Of a stretch of DNA of 38,404 nt, positions 6,633 to 15,992 are shown piece after piece. The notes under the pieces were generated by a model. That model did not search any database, was not told where the DNA came from, and saw nothing but the letters and a program-made list of their open reading frames with translations. The stretch covers positions 1 to 38,404 of the forward strand of contig PJAB01000137.1 of assembly GCA_002887195.1 (NCBI GenBank), written 5' to 3'. Both the position numbers and the translations under genes were made by a program. How positions within the stretch are numbered: the stretch's first letter is position 1; each line of letters begins with the position of its first letter. This stretch comes from Chrysochromulina parva (lineage: Eukaryota; Haptophyta; Prymnesiales; Chrysochromulinaceae).

Positions 6633-9521
6633 ATGGTAAAGTTGCGGGGGCCGGAGCACGAGCAGTCCGCGGTGAAGGAGCTGCAGTTGATGCTCGCGCC
6701 GCTGCCGGCCGACGAACTCACGTGCAGGCGCTTCATCCGTGCCAACAAGGGCGACATCAAGGGGGCCGCCAAGCAGTACCGAGGCTTCCTGGCATGGCGA
6801 GAAAAGGAGCGCGTCGATGAGGTCCTCACGGAGCCCTTGCACGCGCCCGATCTCGAGGCCGAACTTAAGTGCGTCGGCATGCAGCCGCTCGACGGCCGTG
6901 ACCTTGCCGGCCGGCCTGTGGTGGTAGTGGCGCTCGGCCTCATGGACATGTACCTTCTCAAGAAGCGCGGCGTGACGCAGGAAATGCTCGTGCGAAGGCA
7001 TGTGAAGGCGATGGAGATGCTGGTGCAGCGTCTGCGCGAGGCGCCCAACCCGCTTGCCGGCTGCCTGCTGATCCTCGACCTCGCCGGCTGTACCGCGTCC
7101 AAGTTCTTGTCTGCCTGGGGCTACATCCGCGAGATTGCGCCCATTTGCCAGCACCACTACCCTGAGCTGCTGTCCAAGATGTACTTTGTGCATGGCTCGT
7201 TCTTTTTCAAATGGGGGATCGACAAGGTCAAGCTCTTGCTCGACCCTGCGACCCGCGACAAGATGGAACTCATGTGCGGCGACGTGATTCCACTGCTTCG
7301 CGCGAACTTGCCGCTGAGCACGGCGCTACCGCCCGAGCTCGGCATCGCCACCTGGCCGCCGCCCGCCAAGGAGATGACGGCGGCGGAGGCGGCGGCGGTC
7401 GCGGCGGCGGCGGCGGCGGCGGCGGCAGCGGGGTCGTCGTCTACTGGTGCGGGGCCCGTGGCTGTTGGAGAGGTGGCTCGAGCGACGGCCCCTCAGCATA
7501 CGTATGCGTTTGAATCAGCGGCGGTGGCGGCGCCCCCCGCGCAGGCTCGAGCCGCCGTACCCTCGCCCGCACCGAGTGATGGGACGTCGAGTGGGGAGTC
7601 GCAAGGCCTGCCTCTCCCTGCTCTACTCCCTGCTCCACCGCCACCGCGTTTGGGAGTGGACGCAGTTGAGGCGGCGCGGCCTACCCCCGCCGCCGGCGAG
7701 AGGAGGGCGGCTTTGAATGTGAATGCGGCCGACGAGGACGCGAGGTGGGCGAGTCCCTCGAGCTTTGGCCCCTCGAGCTCCCCCGGAGGCGCATCCGACC
7801 CCTCTCCCTCCTCTGTGCTTGCCCACAGCCTCCTGCCCTCCCACCGGCCCTCACCCGTCGTCTGCCGATGGGCTGCGCTCAGGCCCCCCGGCAGGGGCAC
7901 GCTGGGCAAGGGGGAGATGAGCGAAGAGCTGGTCGCTCCACCGGCGTCACTGCTCGTGTACGTGGCGGCTCGTAAGGCGCGCGAAGAGAAGAAACAGCAG
8001 CAGCAACGTTGCGCGTCGGCCTCGACGACGAGGGACGCGATCCATGGCACCCAAGTCGCCTGCAGCGCTCCCAAATTAGGCAATGCTCTCTACCCTGCCG
8101 CCCCTTCCCCCCCGTGTAGCCCCCCCAGCCCACCCACCTCCGAGCGTTCGGAACCCTCGACGCCGCCGCCGCTCATGCTCCCATTAGTCTTCGGCGGCTC
8201 CGTCTCCTCGCCTCCCTCCGCGCCTCCCTTGGCCGACGAGACCAGCCAAGCTGGCGTGGCCGACCTCTTCGGCGCGGCGTGCCGGCCCCCAAGCCAGCCC
8301 CCGCCGCTGCCGCCCCACCCCGACAGATGGGCGACGCGTCCGATGCTGCTGCGCCTCGCGTGCGGCGCCGAACCATACCGAACAGTCGGCTTCAACGACC
8401 CTTCGAGCGTCTTCCCGATCGAGACCGAGTACTTTGTGGGCAAGGGCTATGTGCGGCTGCGCAGTCTTCCCGGCGAGCCTACGGAGTACTTCAAGGGCAA
8501 GGCTCGCCAAATGTCGACTGTCATCCAGGGTCACTTCAAGAAGCCGTTGCCGGCGCATGAGCTGGCGACCGGCTTTGAGTTCGACCACCCGCTGCAAAAC
8601 CTGCCCGCGCGCACGGTGCTGCGTATCCTCTTGAGCCTCATTCGACAAATCGCGCCCGCGGCCAGCTTCGACTTGCTCGGCGACAAGCCCGTTGTGCTCA
8701 ATCCGCTCTTTGAGACAGTGCAGCGGCTGCACGTGGCACGACCGGGAGATGAGCCCGAGATCACGAAGGTCTTTGAGGAGGACAACGCGCTGCTCGGCGG
8801 CGCCTTCGCCAAGTGGCCCATCGGGTGGAAGGAGCGTAAGCGGCTCTTTGTCTCGCGAACCCCTGCAGGGGGGCCGTACATGATCGACCCGGCGCTCGTG
8901 TATACGATGGAGCTCTACGAAGACAAGCTGTGCCCCTCCACGTACGAGCTCGCGATTGGCATGTTCCGGTACTCGCTCGGACGTATCCTTGTCGGTGGCA
9001 CCAAAAAGCCGCAGTGTGTCACGTCGATGGGTCAGGTGGGCTTCCAGCCACACAGCCGCCAATACATCTTCAACATCGAGATGTGGCACGAGTGCCTGCT
9101 TGCCGGGTGCGAGGTAGGGGCCACGCCGCAACACAGTAGCCGCTCGGAGTCGTTAGAACGGGCCGTGACTGACACGTACCGCGAGAGGGCGCGAGAGGGG
9201 AGGATGACGCCCAGGACGACGCCCCGCACTGTCCTGGGTTCGCTACCGAGCTGGATCTCCATGTCGGCCACCAAGGAGGTCCTGGGCGTCAAGATTCCGA
9301 TCGGCACCGCTGTCGACGTGGGAGACGACGTCGAGGTCGTCGAGACGCCGCGGCGCGGCTGGTGGCCATGGGTGAAAAGCACGCCGGCCTCGAGCCCCTC
9401 TCCCTCCCCAGGGAACCCTCGCGTCGACAACAAGAAGCCCTTCGCCCAACACGGCGCTCATCATGGCACGAAAGAGCCGACCCCACGCGCCGTTCTGGGC
9501 ACTACCCCGCGCATCGTGTGA
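6633..9521 (+). CDS. Sec14/CRAL-TRIO lipid-binding protein with C-terminal DUF1769/Duc1-like domain
   Basis: 962 residues, ATG at 6633 in context gagccATGg. The N-terminal ~230 residues are a Sec14 (CRAL-TRIO) module: helical CRAL-N part (TCRRFIRANKGDIKGAAKQY), then GRPVVVVALG, LLILDLAGC, HHYPELLSKMYFVHGSFFF and the region ending LPPELGI. Such modules bind phosphoinositides or other lipids. A long Ala/Pro/Ser-rich linker follows, with an alanine run encoded by GCG repeats at about 250. The C-terminal domain (about 563-830; MLLRLACGAEP, EYFVGKGYVRLRSLPGEPTE, FEFDHPLQNLPARTVLR, LLGDKPVVLNPLF) resembles DUF1769/Duc1 (PF08588), whose fission-yeast member binds PI(4,5)P2. That assignment is from recognised motifs only. 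The tail is low complexity (TPRTTPRTVLGSL, QHGAHHGTK). It lies 209 bp downstream of the RhoGEF gene on the same strand. Confidence 0.85.
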   Translation: MVKLRGPEHEQSAVKELQLMLAPLPADELTCRRFIRANKGDIKGAAKQYRGFLAWREKERVDEVLTEPLHAPDLEAELKCVGMQPLDGRDLAGRPVVVVALGLMDMYLLKKRGVTQEMLVRRHVKAMEMLVQRLREAPNPLAGCLLILDLAGCTASKFLSAWGYIREIAPICQHHYPELLSKMYFVHGSFFFKWGIDKVKLLLDPATRDKMELMCGDVIPLLRANLPLSTALPPELGIATWPPPAKEMTAAEAAAVAAAAAAAAAAGSSSTGAGPVAVGEVARATAPQHTYAFESAAVAAPPAQARAAVPSPAPSDGTSSGESQGLPLPALLPAPPPPRLGVDAVEAARPTPAAGERRAALNVNAADEDARWASPSSFGPSSSPGGASDPSPSSVLAHSLLPSHRPSPVVCRWAALRPPGRGTLGKGEMSEELVAPPASLLVYVAARKAREEKKQQQQRCASASTTRDAIHGTQVACSAPKLGNALYPAAPSPPCSPPSPPTSERSEPSTPPPLMLPLVFGGSVSSPPSAPPLADETSQAGVADLFGAACRPPSQPPPLPPHPDRWATRPMLLRLACGAEPYRTVGFNDPSSVFPIETEYFVGKGYVRLRSLPGEPTEYFKGKARQMSTVIQGHFKKPLPAHELATGFEFDHPLQNLPARTVLRILLSLIRQIAPAASFDLLGDKPVVLNPLFETVQRLHVARPGDEPEITKVFEEDNALLGGAFAKWPIGWKERKRLFVSRTPAGGPYMIDPALVYTMELYEDKLCPSTYELAIGMFRYSLGRILVGGTKKPQCVTSMGQVGFQPHSRQYIFNIEMWHECLLAGCEVGATPQHSSRSESLERAVTDTYRERAREGRMTPRTTPRTVLGSLPSWISMSATKEVLGVKIPIGTAVDVGDDVEVVETPRRGWWPWVKSTPASSPSPSPGNPRVDNKKPFAQHGAHHGTKEPTPRAVLGTTPRIV
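7374..7432 (+). repeat. (GCG/GGC)n triplet tract, polyalanine
   Basis: A run of mostly gcg triplets with no frame break encodes a stretch of about 18 residues, nearly all alanine, just after the Sec14 module. Confidence 0.85.
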
Positions 9522-10181
9522 CGGATTGCGCGTTCTGTGACGGGGGCCTCGGTCTTGCTGGGTACGCCAGTCTTCAGTGTGGTGTGAGAGATGTTGTGAG
9601 GCACGGCACGTGGCGAGATCTAGGCGAGAGCAGAGATGATTGTCATCAGCGAGATCTAGGCGAGATCCGAGATGAATGTCCTCAGCGCCGATCTAGGCGA
9701 GATCCGAGATTCCTCAGCGAGGTCAGGACGCTCGAACATTGAGGTGGGCCGCGGCACGGGTCACGACGGCCAAAGTATCCGATGATGTGCTGCACGTGCC
9801 GCGGCCAATGTGTGGGGTCTGGCCGGTGCGCGCACGTGAGTGTGCGTGATGGCTGATGGACAGATGGAGGCTCGGAGAACGTTTTGTTCGTAGGGCCTAG
9901 GGGCAAGAGAGAAGAGATGAAGAGTGCCGTGACTGAGGTGAGTGCTGTTGCGGAGTGCCGTTGCCGGACGCTCGTCGGCCAGAGAAAAGTATCACGGTTG
10001 GATAGTTATCGCGGCTCGCGGGAGCGGACGCGCAGAGTGACCGGCGCGCATTACGCAAGGCGAAATGACGATTACTCAATATTCGATTTTATGCGCGGGG
10101 AGACTTCAACGTGTTCAACCCGACCCGCCGGTTTCGGGGATCGCGATCGGGCGCGCCTTCTCTGGGCTCGGCTGGACGCAT
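9522..10181. other. Convergent spacer Sec14 / TTLL
   Basis: 660 bp between two convergent stop codons. It holds 3' UTRs and polyadenylation signals, plus the 36-bp tandem repeat at 9614-9717. No gene or RNA was recognised. Confidence 0.6.
9614..9717. repeat. About 36-bp tandem repeat, three copies
   Basis: Units at 9614-9649, 9650-9685 and 9686-9717 (shortened) share GATCTAGGCGAGA, then CGAGAT, and end in CTCAG or ATCAG. The array is non-coding and lies within the probable 3' UTR or spacer of the Sec14 gene. Confidence 0.85.
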
Positions 10182-12680
10182 TCACTTCCACAGACCCACC
10201 GGCTTAGACTCTCGCTTGGTGCCGGAGGAGGATGAGCCTCCCTCGACCGGGAGTACGGCCGCGCTACCGGCCGCGCTGGTCGCGGCGAGCGCCACGGCGA
10301 GGCTGTCCGCGCCGCACTTTTTGCGGAAGCGGCGGCGGAGCAGCTCGCGCTCCTCGAGTGCCCTACCCTTGTACGCTAGCCGCCAACACGGCGCTTCGCG
10401 CGTTTCCCGCTCGGCGGCGAGCTGCTTGACGGACGTGCGCTTGTGCTGGAGCTCGAGCACGACGTTCAGCAGGTCGTCGAGCCCTTGGTCGACGATCGCA
10501 CGCAGCGGTGCAGCGTTGCGGCTCATATCGGGGGACGAGTTCACTTCAAGCAGCCACACGCCATACTGCGCGTCGAGCATCAGATCAAAGCCGTACAGCT
10601 CAAACGAAGCTGCCCGAGGCTCGATGACGTCGCACACCGCGCGCATCGTATCGCCCACCACAGCACTCATGCGCGCCTCGACAGCGGCCGCGGTGCGCGC
10701 GCCCGCTTCGGGGCCGTGCTGGGCCGTTAGAAAGCTGTGGAACTGCTCGCGCGACCACATGTTGCCCTCGATGGCCGTGCCGTACCCCTCGCACTTTTTC
10801 TGGATCGACTGGTTGGTGAGGTGGGTGACTCGGTCGGCGAGGTCGTCGTTGTACTCGCGGCTGCTGAAGCGCAGGTAGTAGTGCGAGTAGCGCCAGACGA
10901 CGAGCGGGTTGATCGAGGTGACGAGCACCCACTGTCGCATATCAAACTTGCGCCTCTCAATCAGCAGCGGTCGGTCCACGTAGCGCTGCGCGATCATCTT
11001 GTGCTCGCGCTCGAAGAGGCGCTCGAGGATGGCTCCTAACTCACTCTCAATAGTGATGCCACGCCCCCGTGACATGTTCATCGCCTTGAGGATCCAAGCC
11101 GAGCCGATCGCGCCACCGATCGCAGGGGGCGTGGCAGCCGACGTCCTCGGCGTGGCCGTGGCGGCGGTTCGGTCTCTAAGCTCCGCCGCACCGTCGTTGC
11201 CGTCGTCGCCGTCGCCGGTGGCCTCGCCACCTTCCTTATCAACGGCCGCGCTGCTTCCACCCTCCCTATCAATGCAGCGTGCCGCGCTGCTGGCGCCACC
11301 ACAAAACGCTGCCTGCAGCTCGCTCAGCACCGCCTCGACCACAGCGCGTGCCAGCACAGCGCTTGTAGGCAGGCGTGCCGTCCACGATGCCGGCGTCATG
11401 TCGCCAACGCCCATCACGGCGCGCGACGTTCGCAGCGCCAGCGCAGCGGCAGCGCCAGAGCCGCGGCAGCTGCTGCTGGTGCTGGTGCTGCTGGTGCTGC
11501 TGCCCAGACTGCTACCGGCACAGCTGGCAGCGCCGGCGCTGCTGCTACTGATACTCCCGCCGGAACCCTCTGGCGGCGGCGGCTGTGGCGGCGGCTGTGG
11601 CGGCGGCTGTGGCGGCGGAGCGGCGGCGGCGGCTGCGGCGCTCAGGGCGGCGGCCGCAGGACTGCCGATGCTCACGCCAAGTGCTCGCTTAAGCCGGCCC
11701 TCTGCCGTTGCATCGAGCGAGCCCAGGAAGTAATGCCAGTCTGGCGCTTCAATGGTTGGATCGGCACCACGCAACGCCGAACACCGGTGTAGCCAAGCGG
11801 CGCCGCTGTTCCTGCTGCTACTGCTAGTGCTCGGCGCCCCCTGGTGTGAACCGGCGGCCTCGACGCGCTTGCAAGCGAGGTCGACGGCCGCCGCAAGCAA
11901 CGCCCTGGATCGTGTGGGGGCACTGCCGCCGCCCATCGCCACTGCTGTCGGCGCCAAAACGGTCGCCTCCTTGTCCTTGTCCACCGTCGCCGCACCTTTT
12001 TTAACCACTGCCTTGGCCACCCCTGTGGATGCGGCCGCTCGCGTGGTCTGCGACGCTGCTGCTGCCGGCTCAGCTGCGGCCGCGCTGCTGCTGCCGTTGA
12101 GCGGGATCCGACGCAGCTCCTCTGCGGCGCGCGCGTGGTCTGCTGAAGCCTCCTCGAGCCGCGCGTGCGCCGCCGCCTCCTGAATGCGCGCGAGAAAGCG
12201 CCGAATGATCGAGACGGCGGCATTAACGCGCTCGGGTGCCGCCGGAGGCCACGCCGAGGAGGCGACCGCATCGACGAGGGCGGCACGCGCGGCGGTCACG
12301 AAATAATCGACGACGAACTCCTTGAGCTGCGCGGGCTCGTGCACGTAATACGTGCGCGGCACAAAGGTGTCGGGGTCCACGCCTTCGGTCCACGGCAGCG
12401 CACGCAGGTTTCCCGAGAGACGATGCTTGGTGATGAGCTCCCACGCGCGCTCAAAGTGGTTGAGGATCTGCTCGTCGCCAACAGTGCCGTCCGTGATGTG
12501 CTGCTCTGCTTTTGCGGCCTTAATCGTCCACTTTAGCCCAAAGCTCGTCGAGTCAGCATCCTCCTCCTCGACCCACCCGCGCCTTTCAAGCGCATCGCGA
12601 AGCGCCTGGATCTTGGCACCGCAGATCACAAAGGTCTCGCGGCGCTTCTTCTTCTTCTTCACCTGCGGAGCCTCAGGCAT
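10182..12680 (-). CDS. Tubulin--tyrosine ligase-like protein, TTLL3/TTLL8 glycylase type
   Basis: 832 residues from the ATG at 12680 (a longer frame begins only at a GTG). TTLL enzymes are ATP-grasp ligases that add amino acids to tubulin. TTLL3/8 add glycine in cilia and flagella. Seen: an N-terminal family region (ETFVICGAKIQALRDALERR; HFERAWELITKHRLSGNLR; DTFVPRTYYV...FVVDYFVTAA). The catalytic core (about 520-780) has WILKAMNMSRGRGI, IAQRYVDRPLLIERRKFDMR, HLTNQSIQKKCEGYG, NMWSREQFHSFL, FELYGFDLMLD and VWLLEVNSSPDMS, the last holding the ATP-metal acidic residues. An Ala/Ser/Pro-rich insert of about 300 residues, including PQPPPQPPPQPPP from a 12-bp repeat, separates the two blocks. The glycylase subgroup is an inference from the N-terminal block and SRGRGI. 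Other ligase activities are possible. Confidence 0.88.
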   Translation of the reverse strand: MPEAPQVKKKKKRRETFVICGAKIQALRDALERRGWVEEEDADSTSFGLKWTIKAAKAEQHITDGTVGDEQILNHFERAWELITKHRLSGNLRALPWTEGVDPDTFVPRTYYVHEPAQLKEFVVDYFVTAARAALVDAVASSAWPPAAPERVNAAVSIIRRFLARIQEAAAHARLEEASADHARAAEELRRIPLNGSSSAAAAEPAAAASQTTRAAASTGVAKAVVKKGAATVDKDKEATVLAPTAVAMGGGSAPTRSRALLAAAVDLACKRVEAAGSHQGAPSTSSSSRNSGAAWLHRCSALRGADPTIEAPDWHYFLGSLDATAEGRLKRALGVSIGSPAAAALSAAAAAAAPPPQPPPQPPPQPPPPEGSGGSISSSSAGAASCAGSSLGSSTSSTSTSSSCRGSGAAAALALRTSRAVMGVGDMTPASWTARLPTSAVLARAVVEAVLSELQAAFCGGASSAARCIDREGGSSAAVDKEGGEATGDGDDGNDGAAELRDRTAATATPRTSAATPPAIGGAIGSAWILKAMNMSRGRGITIESELGAILERLFEREHKMIAQRYVDRPLLIERRKFDMRQWVLVTSINPLVVWRYSHYYLRFSSREYNDDLADRVTHLTNQSIQKKCEGYGTAIEGNMWSREQFHSFLTAQHGPEAGARTAAAVEARMSAVVGDTMRAVCDVIEPRAASFELYGFDLMLDAQYGVWLLEVNSSPDMSRNAAPLRAIVDQGLDDLLNVVLELQHKRTSVKQLAAERETREAPCWRLAYKGRALEERELLRRRFRKKCGADSLAVALAATSAAGSAAVLPVEGGSSSSGTKRESKPVGLWK
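11571..11626 (-). repeat. 12-bp GGC-rich repeat coding PQPPPQPPPQ in TTLL
   Basis: Three units of GGCTGTGGCGGC with flanking GGC triplets encode a proline/glutamine linker inside the TTLL gene. The repeat keeps frame. Confidence 0.85.
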
Positions 12681-12994
12681 CACCCCACCAGCAGTGCCGG
12701 CAAACCGTCGCTCGGGCACACTCTGCGTTCGCTGCGTGTGAAATAGTCTCAGTTTCGTCGCTGTCCCCCCGTGAAGAATACGAAGATCTGTGAATACAAA
12801 ACTGTTGACAATAACTTCTGACTTCCGTTCTGACGTTCTGAAAGACTGACTGATTGTTCAGCAGCTCAAGGAATGACACTGCGAGGCTGGTATTTGGCTG
12901 GTACATAGGATATTAGGTCAGCAGCCATCGACATGCATCGACTCCAGCCGGCGGCCCGGCGCGCCCAAGAGTTTCCGATACATGTGCGTGCGCG
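12681..12994. other. Spacer upstream of the TTLL gene
   Basis: 314 bp between the TTLL start and the stop of the EF-hand gene, both on the minus strand. It is less GC-rich than its surroundings, as expected for a promoter plus a 3' UTR. No specific element was recognised. Confidence 0.45.
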
Positions 12995-15595
12995 TCAGCG
13001 CTTCCTCTTCGGCCACTCGGCCAACGCGCGCCCACGCGAACCGCCCGCCACGCCGCCGTCGGTCGCTCTGAGGAACGTCGATTGGCGGCCTCGTCTATCT
13101 TCGAGCACGGTGACCATGTAAGGACCGATGTCCGTGTCGTCGACTGCCGTGGCCTCGTCGTCGTCGGCCTCCTCATTAACGTTCGTGCCTTCGACGACGT
13201 GGTCCTCACGCGTGCGCAGATCGTACATAAGGTCTGCTTTCACGCGTAAATCTTCCTTAAAGGCGCCATGGAGCGATCTCAAGCGCTCCAGATCGTCCGA
13301 CGCGAGAGCGGCGTTGCGCTCCTCGTCGATTGCACGCTCCGAAGCGCTCAGCGGAGGCAACCACGCCACCTCTGGCGGCGGCGCGTCCGACTGCGTAGAC
13401 GGCTCGCGGCGAGAGTCAGATAGGGCTTGCGCCTGCGGTTCGCGCGCCTGCGCCACAGGCGCATTCGTCTGCGTCGTCGGCGACGCGCCCTGGTGAATTG
13501 GGTTGTGAATTGTCGGCTGCTCAAGGGAATGCGCGGCCGTCGGAGGTCGACTTGGCGCAGGCATCGGTGCGCCCTTATTCGTCGGTGTTGGCGCCGGTTC
13601 GGCGACCGGTAGGGCGGCGGCCGGTGCAAGTCCTGGTTTACGCGGCACAGGTACATGGAGTGGAGTCTCTGGCGTCAACGTGTGCAGCGCAGAGTGGCCG
13701 GAGCCGCCTTGCAACGTGCTCAAGTCGCGCACAAGGTGGTCGAACTCGAAGATGTCGAGCAGACGGTCGACCGAGGTGACGTCATACCGGCGGAGCGCGG
13801 CGCGTGCCTGCGCCTCGGATGCATGCACCCCGAGGAGGCGCAGCGCGGCATGCAGCTCGCTCACGTCCATTAAGCCGCTGCGGTCGCGGTCGAAGGTGTT
13901 GAAGGCGTCTTGGATGTTCGGAGGGATTGACGCTTGCCATTGGTTGACGAGCCCCTCCTCCTTGACTCGCTCCTCCTCCGCCGCCTTCTCCTCCTGCAGA
14001 CGCGCCTGACGCTCCTCCTCGAGCCTTTGAAGCTCCTCCTCAGTGTACACTTTCTTTGGCTTGGGTGGGACCCAGCTAACGGCAAGCGCCGTGGCGAGCG
14101 CAGCCGCTCCCCACCCTTTACCCATCGCCTTCGCCTTGCCCATCGCCATCGCCATCGCTCCCGTCGTCGGCGGAGCCACCCCTGTCATCGACGCATCATC
14201 GATTCTCCAGGACTCCGGATTGGGCGCCGGTGGCAAGTACACGAACCCGATGCTGTCGATGTGGATGTTGCCCACAACCTTGAATGGGGTGTACATATCT
14301 CGATCGCGAGCCCCTCGCAAGTTTGATCGCATGCGGCGCTCCTCGGGGGTGAAAAGAGCCGCGTCCACCGATTGTGCGCCTTGACGAAATGGGCCAAGGG
14401 GCCCTACTGACGAAACCTTGAAACCAGCTTTGGCCAGCCGTTGGTGCAGCTGTGCGCTCTCCTCTGCCAGAAGCGGCGCCTCGTCCGACCGAAACGCGCG
14501 CGGCACAAGAGGATCGTCCGATGAGACGACGGGAGCGGGCGTGGGCAAGGGCGGCCGGGGGCGAGGCGTGGGACGACCCGCTGTGGCTCGGTAACCCGTT
14601 GACGCGCTCCATTCGCGCGTAAACGGCAGAGGCGTCGACGGCGGGTGCGGCACAACTCCTCCCCCAATGTCTGTGATCTTCCGGAAGGGAGCATAGGCCA
14701 GCTCGGGACCTCCTCGTTCCTCAGGTAGCAGAAGACCTCCTCGCGAGCAGAAAAAGTTCGATGGCATGGGTTGACATGCAGACCAGGACGAGGAGATGAC
14801 CGATGACGATGCCGCTGCGTCCGAGCCTGCAAGCGTGGTTCCCGCACTTCCGCCGCTAGCATCGTCGCTCGTGGGCGCCATCCTCAAAGGAGACCCTGCA
14901 ACCAACGTGCCTGCCGGCGCGGTTCGCAGCCGTGAGGAAGCGTCGTCTGCAAAGCTCACTCCGCTCTCCGTCTTCGTGTGCGGATTCGTCGTGCTCGGGC
15001 GCGCCGTCGCCGGAGGCGGCAGCATGTACTCCCGAAACGGATCTGACATGCTCGACCGTGCCGTCGCCGGGACGCCGCGAGCTTTTCGCCTGCGAGGCGG
15101 CAGCATGCCATCCGGGTCCTGTATGGGCGTTGTCGACCACGCCTTGCTATCAGCCCTTGAGGGCCGCTGGCGCTGAGCACCCCACACGTGTGGTTTTGCA
15201 GCGGCTTCGTGCCACGGCATGACGACCGAGGACAGCCATCTCGGAGAGCCATCGTGGAGAGCCAGTGGTAACGTCCGAGGTTTGTGCGACTGTTCAAGGC
15301 GGATCCAAGAGCACTTGCCACACGAGGAGAACCCGGCAAGCCCGCCTCTGTAGTCTCCCAGCGGCTCAAACGCGCCCCATTTGCCGCAATTAGGGCAGCA
15401 ATCTGTTGCCCTGACTACGAGCGGAGCCGTAGAAGTCGACTCCGGCGGCGCGGCCGACGTGTCGAGCACCATGTGGGAGCCTTCGGCCCCTTCGCGGCGC
15501 GATGAACGACTCCGAAACCGAACGTCACACGAGGGAGCACCTGCGGGGCGACCTGTCTCCCCTCCATTTCTCGTTGTGAATTGTTTTGGGGCCAT
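12995..15595 (-). CDS. Large low-complexity protein with Cys4 motif and EF-hand
   Basis: 866 residues, ATG at 15595, no intron. Near the N-terminus (about 67-97) CCPNCGKWGAFEP...FSSCGKCSW gives two CxxC pairs, a likely zinc ribbon. The middle is Ser/Pro/Ala-rich, with motifs such as PFREYMLPPP and VVGNIHIDSIGFVYLPPAP of unknown meaning and a run of MAMAMGKAKAMGKG. At about 555-625 a helical charged segment (EEELQRLEEERQARLQEEK) leads into a canonical EF-hand, FNTFDRDRSGLMDVSELHAAL, whose loop has Asp at 1, 3 and Glu at 12. A second, degenerate helix-loop-helix follows (RRYDVTSVDRLLDIFEFDHLV). The C-terminus is charged and ends PKRKR. A calcium-sensing role is likely, but the pathway is unknown. 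It is divergent from the MARCH gene. Confidence 0.75.
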   Translation of the reverse strand: MAPKQFTTRNGGETGRPAGAPSCDVRFRSRSSRREGAEGSHMVLDTSAAPPESTSTAPLVVRATDCCPNCGKWGAFEPLGDYRGGLAGFSSCGKCSWIRLEQSHKPRTLPLALHDGSPRWLSSVVMPWHEAAAKPHVWGAQRQRPSRADSKAWSTTPIQDPDGMLPPRRRKARGVPATARSSMSDPFREYMLPPPATARPSTTNPHTKTESGVSFADDASSRLRTAPAGTLVAGSPLRMAPTSDDASGGSAGTTLAGSDAAASSSVISSSWSACQPMPSNFFCSRGGLLLPEERGGPELAYAPFRKITDIGGGVVPHPPSTPLPFTREWSASTGYRATAGRPTPRPRPPLPTPAPVVSSDDPLVPRAFRSDEAPLLAEESAQLHQRLAKAGFKVSSVGPLGPFRQGAQSVDAALFTPEERRMRSNLRGARDRDMYTPFKVVGNIHIDSIGFVYLPPAPNPESWRIDDASMTGVAPPTTGAMAMAMGKAKAMGKGWGAAALATALAVSWVPPKPKKVYTEEELQRLEEERQARLQEEKAAEEERVKEEGLVNQWQASIPPNIQDAFNTFDRDRSGLMDVSELHAALRLLGVHASEAQARAALRRYDVTSVDRLLDIFEFDHLVRDLSTLQGGSGHSALHTLTPETPLHVPVPRKPGLAPAAALPVAEPAPTPTNKGAPMPAPSRPPTAAHSLEQPTIHNPIHQGASPTTQTNAPVAQAREPQAQALSDSRREPSTQSDAPPPEVAWLPPLSASERAIDEERNAALASDDLERLRSLHGAFKEDLRVKADLMYDLRTREDHVVEGTNVNEEADDDEATAVDDTDIGPYMVTVLEDRRGRQSTFLRATDGGVAGGSRGRALAEWPKRKR

Positions 15596-15992
15596 AGGAA
15601 AAAACGAAGAGGAGTGTCAAGAACCTCAAGTCTGTCGCAAAGAGAGTGAGTTTGACAGATGTTTCTCAATTTGTTCTCGACGAGCAGTCAGTGATACGTG
15701 ATCCCCAGGATGTTTGCACCCGTCAGTCAGGAGTTGAGGAGAGAGAGAGAGACCGTTTTGAAAGGGGGTCGACTCTGTTTTCCACGTTTCGGCACCACGT
15801 AGTGGTACCGTGTCGAATTATAACCATTGACTCCGGTATATCCACGCATTCCGTGTAAACCCATCCCAAAACATCTTGAAGCTTTGGAGGAAGAAAACGA
15901 AATGTTGATCTTCGGGTACAATTCATCGGCGGGCGTGTTTTGGCGTGATCCGACGCAGGCGCTGCGCGGCCGCCCGACGCCCAAGAGCCGGG
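15596..15992. promoter_or_regulatory. Bidirectional promoter region EF-hand protein / MARCH E3
   Basis: 397 bp between divergent starts, distinctly richer in A+T than the coding regions. It contains a purine run (gagagagagagacc, near 15740). No named element was recognised. Confidence 0.45.

Noticed and set aside
9440..9470. AQHGA-like string in the Sec14 tail as a copy of the DAGL repeat
   Set aside because: Only a short GC-rich similarity (caacacggcgct) that recurs by chance in several genes. It does not extend to a full repeat unit.
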